NCBI GenBank assembly: GCA_030765245.1
Contig: JAVCCX010000109.1
Coordinates: 1-5,459, forward strand
From: Candidatus Zophobacter franzmannii
GTDB lineage: Bacteria > Cloacimonadota > Cloacimonadia > Cloacimonadales > JAFGVF01
Direction: 5' to 3'
Length of the DNA: 5,459 nt
Part shown: in pieces, positions 1-5,259 of the stretch
Position numbering within the stretch: position 1 is the first letter of the stretch
Layout: each line of letters begins with the position of its first letter
The notes under the pieces: model-generated
The model's input: the letters and a program-made list of their open reading frames with translations, nothing else
Told to the model about the DNA's origin: nothing
Databases searched by the model: none
Translations under genes and position numbers: made by a program

Positions 1-30
1 CAAAAGGATAAAGGATATGGTTTGTGCTGA

Positions 31-120
31 TTTTAATCCTGAAAGGATTTACCATTTCTAACAATGGGTTTTAACCCATGGTAATGACTCTCAATTACTA
101 CAACCCTATATGGGTTGCCC
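31..120. repeat. Cluster of small palindromes, Bacteroidota-type intergenic repeat
   Basis: Three hairpins follow each other closely. AATCC (35-39) and GGATT (45-49) flank TGAAA. ATGGGTT (64-70) and AACCCAT (73-79) are separated by two bases, and TTACCAT (49-55) with ATGGTAA (78-84) offers an outer or alternative stem. CAACCC (101-106) and GGGTTG (112-117) flank TATAT. Units of the form AACC-TGAAA-GGTT combined with a GGGTT-AACCC palindrome are, from memory, a frequent non-coding repeat in Bacteroidota intergenic DNA; this copy looks degenerate. The symmetry is seen directly. The family assignment is recall and would need a search against related genomes. Confidence 0.5.
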
Positions 121-126
121 TATTTT

Positions 127-144
127 TTATCATGCAAATGATAA
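127..144. repeat. 7-bp inverted repeat
   Basis: TTATCAT (127-133) and ATGATAA (138-144) form perfect 7-bp arms around GCAA, just after a run of six T. It could be a hairpin or a protein-binding site. It follows the palindrome cluster and may belong to it. It is AT-rich, so chance is possible. Confidence 0.3.
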
Positions 145-208
145 TAGTTAGATATTCCATGTACTTTGATTGCTCCCAATCAATAAGAACTAAATCAATA
201 CTCAACAC

Positions 209-229
209 TTATCCACAAATTGTGGATAA
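209..229. promoter_or_regulatory. Head-to-head pair of consensus DnaA boxes
   Basis: TTATCCACA (209-217) and its exact reverse complement TGTGGATAA (221-229) are separated by AAT. Each is a perfect 9-base match to the strong DnaA box TTATCCACA, the form found in box R1 of the E. coli origin. Together they make a 10-bp perfect inverted repeat around a single central base. DnaA is the replication initiator and also regulates some promoters through such boxes. An 11-bp tandem array and an AT-rich stretch follow directly, as expected at an origin, but I see no further boxes with the full consensus and no dnaA or rep gene. Alternatives are a DnaA-titrating site or coincidence; two exact boxes in perfect symmetry make coincidence unlikely. 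Confidence 0.55.
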
Positions 230-240
230 CTTACCTGTTT

Positions 241-295
241 CGGTAGGAGTCCGGTAGGAGTCTGGTTAGAGATTGGTAGGAAAATAGTTAGAATT
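241..295. repeat. 11-bp tandem repeat array beside the DnaA boxes
   Basis: CGGTAGGAGTC occurs twice exactly (241-251 and 252-262). Three weaker copies continue in the same register: TGGTTAGAGAT (263-273), TGGTAGGAAAA (274-284) and TAGTTAGAATT (285-295). The common core is GGTWRGA. The 11-bp spacing is close to one helical turn, so the copies present the same face to a binding protein. The array begins 11 bases after the second DnaA box and is richer in G than its surroundings; AT-rich DNA follows to about 358. Iteron-like sites beside DnaA boxes are usual in replication origins, but these units are shorter than typical plasmid iterons. Confidence 0.55.
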
Positions 296-362
296 GAATG
301 GGTGGAATTGAACAATAATTTTGATCAATAGATGATGATTTAAGATTTATAGGCTTTTACAG

Positions 363-498
363 TGCTCTATCACAATTAAGGATTAAGAATGGTCATTTTC
401 TTCACTGAAAATTGTGACTCACTTATCTCCCAGCACAGGGTTTGCACAAGAGACTCTCAAGAGTCAGTCTACCATTTATCCGGTATTGTGATAGAGCA
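363..498. repeat. 14-bp perfect inverted repeat pair enclosing 136 bp
   Basis: TGCTCTATCACAAT (363-376) is the exact reverse complement of ATTGTGATAGAGCA (485-498). Inside lie GACTC (452-456) and GAGTC (461-465) around TCAA, and an AATTGTG at 410-416 that could pair with CACAATT at 371-377 instead of the distal arm. The layout fits either a miniature transposable element with 14-bp ends or a structured transcript with two exclusive pairings. No target-site duplication is seen next to the arms, and no coding region lies inside. Confidence 0.5.
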
Positions 499-607
499 AT
501 GATAGAACATAATTAAAACTGTCGAATTGAAGTGATTAATGGTAGGGCAAACTCTTTTAGTGATTCTCCCCATTGCATCGCTCTTTGTTTGCTTACTTTT
601 ACTTTTC

Positions 608-625
608 TTAAATACTTGTATTTAA
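608..625. repeat. 8-bp AT-rich palindrome
   Basis: TTAAATAC (608-615) and GTATTTAA (618-625) are perfect arms around two bases. It may be an operator or a cruciform-prone site. Its high AT content means it could arise by chance. Confidence 0.25.
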
Positions 626-724
626 AAATATTGGTATGAACTTTGTTGTGCGTGAACAGCTACTTCAAGATGTAAACTGAGCAACGGTATTCCATACATA
701 ATTTGTGTTTAATATTTAACTATA

Positions 725-752
725 AAAAATACTTGACTCAATCAAGTTTTTT
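725..752 (+). terminator. Weak terminator-like hairpin upstream of the lipoprotein gene
   Basis: ACTTGA (731-736) and TCAAGT (742-747) form a 6-bp stem with loop CTCAA, followed by a T run to 752 and preceded by an A run. This has the shape of an intrinsic terminator, possibly working in both directions, but with only two G-C pairs it is weak. It lies about 30 bases before the lipoprotein start, so it could end an upstream transcript or attenuate the lipoprotein mRNA. Confidence 0.3.
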
Positions 753-784
753 GCTTGGCTTAATTTCATTATATGGATGTATTT

Positions 785-1585
785 ATGAAAGCTAGACATT
801 TCTTTCTCGTTGTAATAGTTTTTGCACTATTTGGTTGTTCAAAGGATGATGGGGTAACGGCTCCACCCAGCACTGATAATTACTATTTGTCTCATTTGTT
901 TGAAGATGGCATATTAAGAGAAGAATACATATATAACAATGAGAAATTGATGCAACGCATGAATCGCTTTGATGAAGGTGACTTGCACTGGTACCAATTA
1001 TACGAATACACTGATGAATATTTAACCGAAATCGAAAGTTATCATATTGACAATGCGGTAGATATACTTGGTGGCTACAAAGAGTTTATATATGATAGTG
1101 GATTATTGATTGAAATCCAAATATTTGAAGGTTCAACTGAACCATATGCTGTATGGAAATTTGATTATGAGAATAATAAAATGAGCAGATGGACATGGTA
1201 CGATGATAGTCCAGATTTCGTAGTATTTTCTGGTTATTATGATTTTGTTTATGAAAATAATAATTTAGCACATGTCAAAGGATACAACTCCGACGAAGAA
1301 ATGACACAAGAATATTCATATGAATATGACTCAAAAAACAATGCTTTTTTTTATGTAAATACAATGAGATACTTATGGGATGATGATTATCCTTTTGTCA
1401 GTGATAATAATATATTAAGTTGTGCATATGATTCGTTCGATGATGTGAATTGGAACCACGCAGTATACACATATTCTTATGCTTATAATGACTCTGATTT
1501 CCCTACCAGCTGTGTGAGAGTCAAAAACTACGATGGTGGTAGCTCAACTCATTCATATAGTTTTGAATATATAATAGATGACTAA
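785..1585 (+). CDS. Predicted surface lipoprotein with Y/N-rich repeats
   Basis: I do not recognise a named function. The product begins MKARHFFLVVIVFALFGC, a lipoprotein signal peptide with lipobox LFGC, cleaved before Cys18. The residues after that cysteine, S-K-D-D, fit the K-(D/E)2 export signal that sends lipoproteins to the cell surface in Bacteroidota. The mature part is rich in Tyr, Asp and Asn and holds about seven imperfect copies of a roughly 20-30 residue unit shaped like Y-x-F-x-Y-x-N-N-x-L, for example VWKFDYENNKM and YYDFVYENNNL. This recalls the beta-hairpin YD/RHS-like and DUF4595-like repeats, but the assignment is inference. An upstream in-frame ATG at 773 would add MDVF ahead of the signal peptide; I prefer 785 because the charged residues then start the signal, although ribosome-site evidence is weak for both. 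The gene stands alone and converges on the racemase gene. Confidence 0.75.
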   Translation: MKARHFFLVVIVFALFGCSKDDGVTAPPSTDNYYLSHLFEDGILREEYIYNNEKLMQRMNRFDEGDLHWYQLYEYTDEYLTEIESYHIDNAVDILGGYKEFIYDSGLLIEIQIFEGSTEPYAVWKFDYENNKMSRWTWYDDSPDFVVFSGYYDFVYENNNLAHVKGYNSDEEMTQEYSYEYDSKNNAFFYVNTMRYLWDDDYPFVSDNNILSCAYDSFDDVNWNHAVYTYSYAYNDSDFPTSCVRVKNYDGGSSTHSYSFEYIIDD

Positions 1586-1670
1586 TGATTGGATACTAAC
1601 TATAGCAAAAATACTATAAAATTGGAGATGCCATAGCCTATATGTCTTTGAGTTGAATTTAAACAGCTCA
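1586..1670. other. Short spacer between convergent genes
   Basis: The lipoprotein and racemase genes end facing each other across 85 bases. Only a weak TATAG/CTATA inverted repeat (1601-1605, 1614-1618) is visible. No strong GC-rich terminator for either gene is apparent. Confidence 0.4.
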
Positions 1671-2822
1671 TTATTCTACAAGTTTTCTATGTATATCCAA
1701 TGGGATTCTTGATAGAATCTCGTAATTAACTTGTTGGCTAATCTCACTAAATGAATCAACAGAGATTGATAAATCATTTTGAGTTCCCACTATAATCACT
1801 TCATCTCCTATTTTTGCATCATCGAGATTAGTTAAATTAGCTATAATCATATTCATATTGACTAAACCAATAATCCCACACCTAACCCCGTTGATAAGAA
1901 CCCTACCATTATTACTAAGAGATCTACTATATCCATTTGAATATCCAATTGGAATTATCCCAATTTTCATGTCATCTTGAGCTAAATAAGTTGTTCCGTA
2001 GCTTATGAAATCTCCTGTTTTGACTTTCTTGATACTCATGATTTTGGTTTTCCAGCAGATGACTCTTTTTAGAGGATCTACTATGTTCTTTTTATTATGA
2101 ATAAATCTCAAATAGGTTTCTTTACTAGACCAATAACCATATTGCATAATACCAATTCTCACCATATTGAAACGTGCTTCAGGATAACTAAATGCACCGG
2201 CAGAACAGGCAATATGTTTGTATTCAGGAAAAATACTATTATTAGTTAGCTTCCTTATTCTTGATTTAAAAGTATTTATCTGCTTTTTAACTCTCACATG
2301 GTTGGCTATACTTTCAGGGCCGGCTAAATGAGAGCAAATCCCTTTAATTACAAGAGCTCCCTCATTGGCTTGGATTAATTTAATAGTCTTATTAAACTCT
2401 TTTGCATTCAATCCGGTCCTATTTAAACCTGTTTCCACTTCAATATGAATTTTAGCTTTCATATTTAGCTTCGCTGATAATTTTATCGCACACTTGAGTT
2501 TCTCCAAGTCAAAAACATAAAATTCAAATCCCTGGATTATTGCATCTTCAAGATCTTCATTATCAATCCAACCCTTAATCATGATATCGGAACTGTCTGA
2601 TAGTACTTTCCTAGCTCTAATAGCTTCTAAATAGCTAAATACAGCGAAATGATTGATTCCATTATTTTCAACTTCTTTAGCAAATATTTCGATTCCATGT
2701 CCATAAGCATTTGCTTTTATTACTGAAGAAATCTTAACTTTATCACCTAGTACTTCTTTCAAAAAACCTATATTATTTCTGATAGCACTTTGACTTATTT
2801 GAATTTCTGTTGATGAGCTCAT
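1671..2822 (-). CDS. alr: Alanine racemase family PLP enzyme with altered VCMD motif
   Basis: This 383-residue protein has the usual length and two-domain plan of bacterial alanine racemase, which interconverts L- and D-amino acids in the cytoplasm using PLP. Lys36 in VIKANAYGHG is the PLP lysine. HIEVETGLNRTG (127-138) holds the conserved Arg135. His165 and Arg222 (VRIGIMQYG) match cofactor-contacting positions. Tyr275 in ISYGTTY is the second catalytic base, followed by GYSNGYSR (293-300) and the C-terminal NYEILSRI. Two departures stand out. The usual VCMD near the active site reads VNMN (N322, N324). The lysine that is carbamylated in Geobacillus Alr is Glu128. The substrate may therefore not be alanine. 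The ATG at 2822 has a good AAGGA site five bases upstream; an alternative TTG at 2867 would add 15 residues but lies within a hairpin. It follows the amidohydrolase gene closely, probably in one operon. Confidence 0.88.
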   Translation of the reverse strand: MSSSTEIQISQSAIRNNIGFLKEVLGDKVKISSVIKANAYGHGIEIFAKEVENNGINHFAVFSYLEAIRARKVLSDSSDIMIKGWIDNEDLEDAIIQGFEFYVFDLEKLKCAIKLSAKLNMKAKIHIEVETGLNRTGLNAKEFNKTIKLIQANEGALVIKGICSHLAGPESIANHVRVKKQINTFKSRIRKLTNNSIFPEYKHIACSAGAFSYPEARFNMVRIGIMQYGYWSSKETYLRFIHNKKNIVDPLKRVICWKTKIMSIKKVKTGDFISYGTTYLAQDDMKIGIIPIGYSNGYSRSLSNNGRVLINGVRCGIIGLVNMNMIIANLTNLDDAKIGDEVIIVGTQNDLSISVDSFSEISQQVNYEILSRIPLDIHRKLVE

Positions 2823-2860
2823 GTTATTCCTTATTAAAACAATCTTTGTGTTCACGATAA

Positions 2861-2886
2861 ATAGCAATTGATTTCATTATTGCTAT
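2861..2886 (-). repeat. 8-bp hairpin between amidohydrolase and racemase genes
   Basis: ATAGCAAT (2861-2868) and ATTGCTAT (2879-2886) are perfect arms around a 10-base loop, in the gap between the two genes. It has no T run, so it is not a classic terminator; it may stabilise or be processed in a shared mRNA. It covers the alternative TTG codon at 2867, which favours the racemase start at 2822. Confidence 0.4.
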
Positions 2887-2890
2887 GAAG

Positions 2891-4036
2891 TTATAATTTA
2901 AACTGGTTTGCTAACAGTCTGCAATCTTTATAGATCTGGTAAAATATTTCGACACCCGTATCAATGATCTCATCCGGGAAGTCATATTCAGGATTATGTA
3001 GACTCGGATGCTTTATCCCTGCTCCCAATCCGAAAAAAGCACCAGCATAACTATTGGTATAATAGGAGAAATCCTCTGACCATTTAAAGGGTTCTTTCAG
3101 AGTTTCTGTTGTTAATCCTAACTTCTCAGTTGCTTTACTTACTATATCGACACATCCGTGATTATTAACTACTGCAGGGAATATGTCTTTATAACTAATT
3201 TCATTAGATAGCACTTCTTCCTTACAAACTTGCTGAACAATTCTCTCTGATTTCTCAATCAGACTTTGCATATCTGTATTTGTTGCCGACCTTAGAGTAA
3301 CCATCACTTCTGCATACCCGGGAGATGTTCCAAAGGCAATTTCTCCCAGCCGAATATGAATTATGGTTAGTGATGTAAACTCTTTGAATAACGCCTTCTC
3401 TCTAATCAATTTATGAAATCTGTTTATAAGTTTTTCTATTGCAAAAACAGGACTAATACCATTTTCAGGTTCAGCTGCATGAGAAGTTTTACCATATAGC
3501 TTAATTATCATTCCCCTTGATGCACAGGCAAAACTGTCTTTCTTCAGCAGGATTTTATTTTCAGCAAAACCGGGTATATTATGAAGACCAAATATCTTAT
3601 CAGGTTTAATAGAATTAAACTTCGGATCTTCTGTAATATTATGGGCACCTTCTCCTGTTTCTTCAGCAGGTTGGAATAATAATACAACCTTACCTGTTTG
3701 GGGTAAATCGTTACTTATCTTCTTTGCTAAACCGTACAGTATAGTCATATGTCCATCATGTCCGCAACTATGGTTTACATTAGGGTTCTTTGAACAATAT
3801 GAAACATCACATTCACCTTGAATAGGTAAGGCATCCATATCTGCTCGAAACATTATTGTTTCACCTTTTTTATAACTATCCCAAACAAAAGCAAAACCAT
3901 AATCAAAGTTGATAATTTCAGTTGGATTCAAATCTATAATATACTGCTTAACTATGCCCGAGGTCAACTCTTCATAGTTTGATAGCTCTGCATTTTGGTG
4001 CAGAAGATGTCTTAATTGGATTAGGTTATTTATCAT
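2891..4036 (-). CDS. M20D family metal-dependent amidohydrolase
   Basis: The 381-residue product is a full-length M20 subfamily D amidohydrolase, the group that includes hippurate hydrolase, IAA-amino acid hydrolase, N-acyl-amino acid amidohydrolases and N-acetyl-diaminopimelate deacetylase. These cytoplasmic dinuclear metal enzymes release an amino acid from an N-acyl group. The family start is clear in LRHLLHQNAELS (8-19). RADMDALP (64-71) and HSCGHDGHM (89-97) follow, with Cys91 and His93 as metal ligands. FQPAEETGEG (121-130) carries the catalytic Glu125 and metal-binding Glu126. His152 in GLHNIP and His347 in SLHNPEYDFP complete the ligands. HAAEPENGISP (186-196) opens the dimerisation lid. 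All key residues are present. The start at 4036 has only a weak ribosome site and lies one codon after the stop of a short in-frame upstream frame, suggesting translational coupling. The racemase gene lies 68 bases downstream. The exact substrate cannot be read from the sequence. Confidence 0.9.
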   Translation of the reverse strand: MINNLIQLRHLLHQNAELSNYEELTSGIVKQYIIDLNPTEIINFDYGFAFVWDSYKKGETIMFRADMDALPIQGECDVSYCSKNPNVNHSCGHDGHMTILYGLAKKISNDLPQTGKVVLLFQPAEETGEGAHNITEDPKFNSIKPDKIFGLHNIPGFAENKILLKKDSFACASRGMIIKLYGKTSHAAEPENGISPVFAIEKLINRFHKLIREKALFKEFTSLTIIHIRLGEIAFGTSPGYAEVMVTLRSATNTDMQSLIEKSERIVQQVCKEEVLSNEISYKDIFPAVVNNHGCVDIVSKATEKLGLTTETLKEPFKWSEDFSYYTNSYAGAFFGLGAGIKHPSLHNPEYDFPDEIIDTGVEIFYQIYKDCRLLANQFKL

Positions 4037-4039
4037 AGT

Positions 4040-4195
4040 TTATATTGATCTCATTTCTGCATATTTCTTTTCAACTTCAACGTTCTCATTGATTCGACAT
4101 TCCATTTTTACTCCTAAAGTGATCCTTGCCCCAAACTCGCTACGCTCACAATGCTGCAAGCCCCTTGCATTTTTCCACCCAATGTTCTTTGCCAC
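4040..4195 (-). CDS. Short open frame leading into the amidohydrolase gene
   Basis: A 51-codon frame runs from GTG 4195 to TAA 4040, in the same frame as the amidohydrolase, which starts one codon later. An internal ATG at 4105 has a clear AGGAG five bases upstream and would give a 21-residue peptide, MECRINENVEVEKKYAEMRSI; this is the likelier start if anything is made. It begins just after the AbiEi stop, where the toxin gene abiEii would normally start, but does not resemble AbiEii. Its upstream half is GC-richer than its surroundings and includes GCAAG-GGG-CTTGC and GAGCGTAGCGAG. It may be a leader peptide that loads ribosomes for the amidohydrolase, or a remnant of inserted repeat DNA. 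Confidence 0.3.
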   Translation of the reverse strand: MAKNIGWKNARGLQHCERSEFGARITLGVKMECRINENVEVEKKYAEMRSI

Positions 4196-4197
4196 TA

Positions 4198-4788
4198 TTA
4201 AATTACCAGTGCCTTGATATATGGTTCAATAGTCTTTAAGACCTTGCATTTTGTAGCTACATTGCATAGTTTGGTTAGATTAAGATCATTTCTACTTAGG
4301 TAATTCTTAAGTGCTTCAAGAGCTATATCTTCTCCAAGCTTGTTTCTATACCTAAAAACATCACAGATTGTTTTCTCAATTGAGTATATTTCAAAAGATC
4401 CGTTTGCAGTGTCAATTCTATCAATTTCGATTGGATAAATAGTGTCTGAGAAGTAAAATACTTTAACGGGAGGATAGTCTATAGAAAATCTTGCAGTATT
4501 ATTTGGGACTGCAACTTGAACAATACCTGGGTTTATTGTTGCAAGGTTGTAATAGTGCAGAGCTGAATTTAGACATATTATAGCTTTAGAATTTGCCCTA
4601 TAAATATCTCTATATATACTGTTTTCATCCCAGTAATAATCAATTAGCTTATAAAGACCCGGCTTTATTTTTTCTATAATATTCTCTTCAAGGGTCTTTG
4701 AAATAACACGAGTATTAAAGCCTGCTTTTTTCAAATCTTTCATTCTTCCATAACCATGATTTTGAATGAAGTAAGTAACAATATCCAT
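4198..4788 (-). CDS. abiEi: AbiEi-type antitoxin / transcriptional regulator, toxin partner absent
   Basis: The 196-residue product fits the AbiEi antitoxin family of type IV toxin-antitoxin and phage-abortive systems, close to the usual length of about 200. Residues 1-48 form a winged helix-turn-helix (GYGRMKDLKKAGFNTRVISK, ending KIKPGLYKL), used by AbiEi to bind and repress its own promoter. The C-terminal antitoxin domain shows the family patterns AIICLNSALHYYNL (69-82) and YSIEKTICDVFRYRNKLGED (135-154). An AAGG ribosome site precedes the ATG. A 9-bp inverted repeat lies 24 bases upstream and is the probable operator. The partner AbiEii nucleotidyltransferase normally overlaps or follows within a few bases, but here only a short frame and then an amidohydrolase follow. 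The protein is thus an orphan, perhaps a decayed system or a regulator co-opted for the amidohydrolase-racemase genes on the same strand. Confidence 0.82.
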   Translation of the reverse strand: MDIVTYFIQNHGYGRMKDLKKAGFNTRVISKTLEENIIEKIKPGLYKLIDYYWDENSIYRDIYRANSKAIICLNSALHYYNLATINPGIVQVAVPNNTARFSIDYPPVKVFYFSDTIYPIEIDRIDTANGSFEIYSIEKTICDVFRYRNKLGEDIALEALKNYLSRNDLNLTKLCNVATKCKVLKTIEPYIKALVI

Positions 4789-4812
4789 TATTTAACCTTA
4801 TGTGACTCTTTT

Positions 4813-4841
4813 TGAAGGTAATAATGAAATACTTACCTTCA
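4813..4841. promoter_or_regulatory. 9-bp perfect inverted repeat, candidate AbiEi operator
   Basis: TGAAGGTAA (4813-4821) and TTACCTTCA (4833-4841) are exact arms around 11 bases, so half-site centres are about two helical turns apart. The site lies just upstream of the AbiEi start. AbiEi proteins are known to bind inverted repeats in their promoter and repress it, so this is the natural candidate operator. In the mRNA it could also form a hairpin before the ribosome site. Confidence 0.5.
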
Positions 4842-4865
4842 TTTAGAACCAACATTATTTAACTG

Positions 4866-4893
4866 AATGTACTTGTAAAGATTTTTAGGTCAA
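4866..4893 (-). promoter_or_regulatory. Possible sigma-70-like promoter for the AbiEi gene
   Basis: Read on the - strand, TTGACC (4893-4888) is followed after 16 bases by TACATT (4871-4866). This gives a five-of-six -35 match and a moderate -10, placed upstream of the 4813-4841 inverted repeat so that a bound repressor could block it. If the organism is Bacteroidota, whose main promoter consensus differs, this match may be meaningless. Confidence 0.25.
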
Positions 4894-4915
4894 TAAAGAA
4901 TTGATAACTTTTAAT

Positions 4916-5158
4916 CTAGTGACAATGTCTCTTGGAGAAAGCGAATCCAGAACCTGTCTTTAAGTATCGTTCAAAGCTCTCAGCTTTAGATTCATCAGCG
5001 AAGTAAGTATAGCTCACAATTTTCCAAGGCTTGTATCTCTTTGTGTGGGTTGATTTACCTGTATTGTGGTCATTTAATCTTCGAGAGACATCATCAGTGA
5101 TACCAGTATAGTATTGGGATGGGTGTTCGATACTCTGAATAATATAAACAAATTTCAT
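4916..5158 (-). CDS. Small GIY-YIG domain protein (UPF0213/URI-like)
   Basis: The 80-residue product is a single GIY-YIG nuclease domain of the small stand-alone type. FVYIIQS (3-9) supplies the GIY strand with Tyr5. YYTGITDDVSRRLNDHNTGK (16-35) supplies the YIG-like YTG, the conserved Arg27 and the HN-G-K turn. TKRYKPWKIV (39-48) is the usual linker. Glu63 in FERYLKTGSG is the expected metal-binding catalytic residue, and the end resembles the common GSGRAF tail of this family. Such proteins are presumed DNA endonucleases, but the small ones have no settled role. The start is certain: a GGAGG site lies five bases upstream, inside an imperfect inverted repeat at 5161-5188. It is the first gene after tmRNA on the same strand and is flanked by palindromic repeats, suggesting a mobile or repeat-associated unit. 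Confidence 0.88.
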   Translation of the reverse strand: MKFVYIIQSIEHPSQYYTGITDDVSRRLNDHNTGKSTHTKRYKPWKIVSYTYFADESKAESFERYLKTGSGFAFSKRHCH

Positions 5159-5160
5159 CG

Positions 5161-5188
5161 GCCCTCCTTCGTTAAAACTATGGAGGAC
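5161..5188. repeat. Imperfect inverted repeat containing the GIY-YIG ribosome site
   Basis: GCCCTCC (5161-5167) and GGAGGAC (5182-5188) pair at six of seven positions. On the - strand this reads as a CCTCC...GGAGG hairpin directly before the GIY-YIG start, so its 3' arm is the Shine-Dalgarno site and pairing would hide it. From memory, similar GTCCTCC...GGAGGAC palindromes often precede small GIY-YIG genes in metagenomic bacterial genomes. Confidence 0.5.
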
Positions 5189-5259
5189 AAACTTCTCTAA
5201 ATCTTCAAGTATTATATATTACTTCAGGTCTAATTCTCTTCATTATATTCTACTCAAGT

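Larger units (their letters stand above)
1..772. other. Gene-free, structure-rich intergenic region
   Basis: I find no convincing coding region in these 772 bases on either strand. The stretch is instead dense in short symmetric and repeated sequences, listed separately: three small hairpins at about 35-117, an inverted repeat at 127-144, a DnaA-box palindrome at 209-229, an 11-bp tandem array from 241, an AT-rich run at about 285-358, a 14-bp inverted repeat pair at 363-376 and 485-498, a palindrome at 608-625 and a terminator-like hairpin before 752. Between about 499 and 607, and 626 and 720, I see nothing recognisable. The left edge may hold the end of a neighbouring element that continues outside the window. 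Confidence 0.6.

Noticed and set aside
241..295. CRISPR array
   Set aside because: The units are 11 bp and directly adjacent with no spacers, and no cas gene is present.
296..306. Second copy of the tmRNA 3' end as an att site
   Set aside because: Only a few bases (GGGTGGA) resemble the tmRNA end here and near 4170; this is far too short to count as an attachment-site duplicate.
1086..1271. 61-codon open frame on the - strand
   Set aside because: It lies entirely inside the lipoprotein gene on the opposite strand, has no recognisable domain or ribosome site, and is best read as a shadow.
2823..2867. TTG start at 2867 extending the racemase by 15 residues
   Set aside because: The TTG lies in the 8-bp hairpin, lacks a ribosome site, and the added residues are outside the family alignment. 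The ATG at 2822 has a clear AAGGA.
4135..4170. GCAAG-GGG-CTTGC hairpin as a terminator for the AbiEi gene
   Set aside because: The stem is only five pairs and no T run follows on the - strand, so it does not meet the usual form of an intrinsic terminator.
4037..4197. Decayed AbiEii toxin remnant
   Set aside because: The translated short frame shows no resemblance to the start of AbiEii nucleotidyltransferases; 161 bases are too few to claim a remnant.
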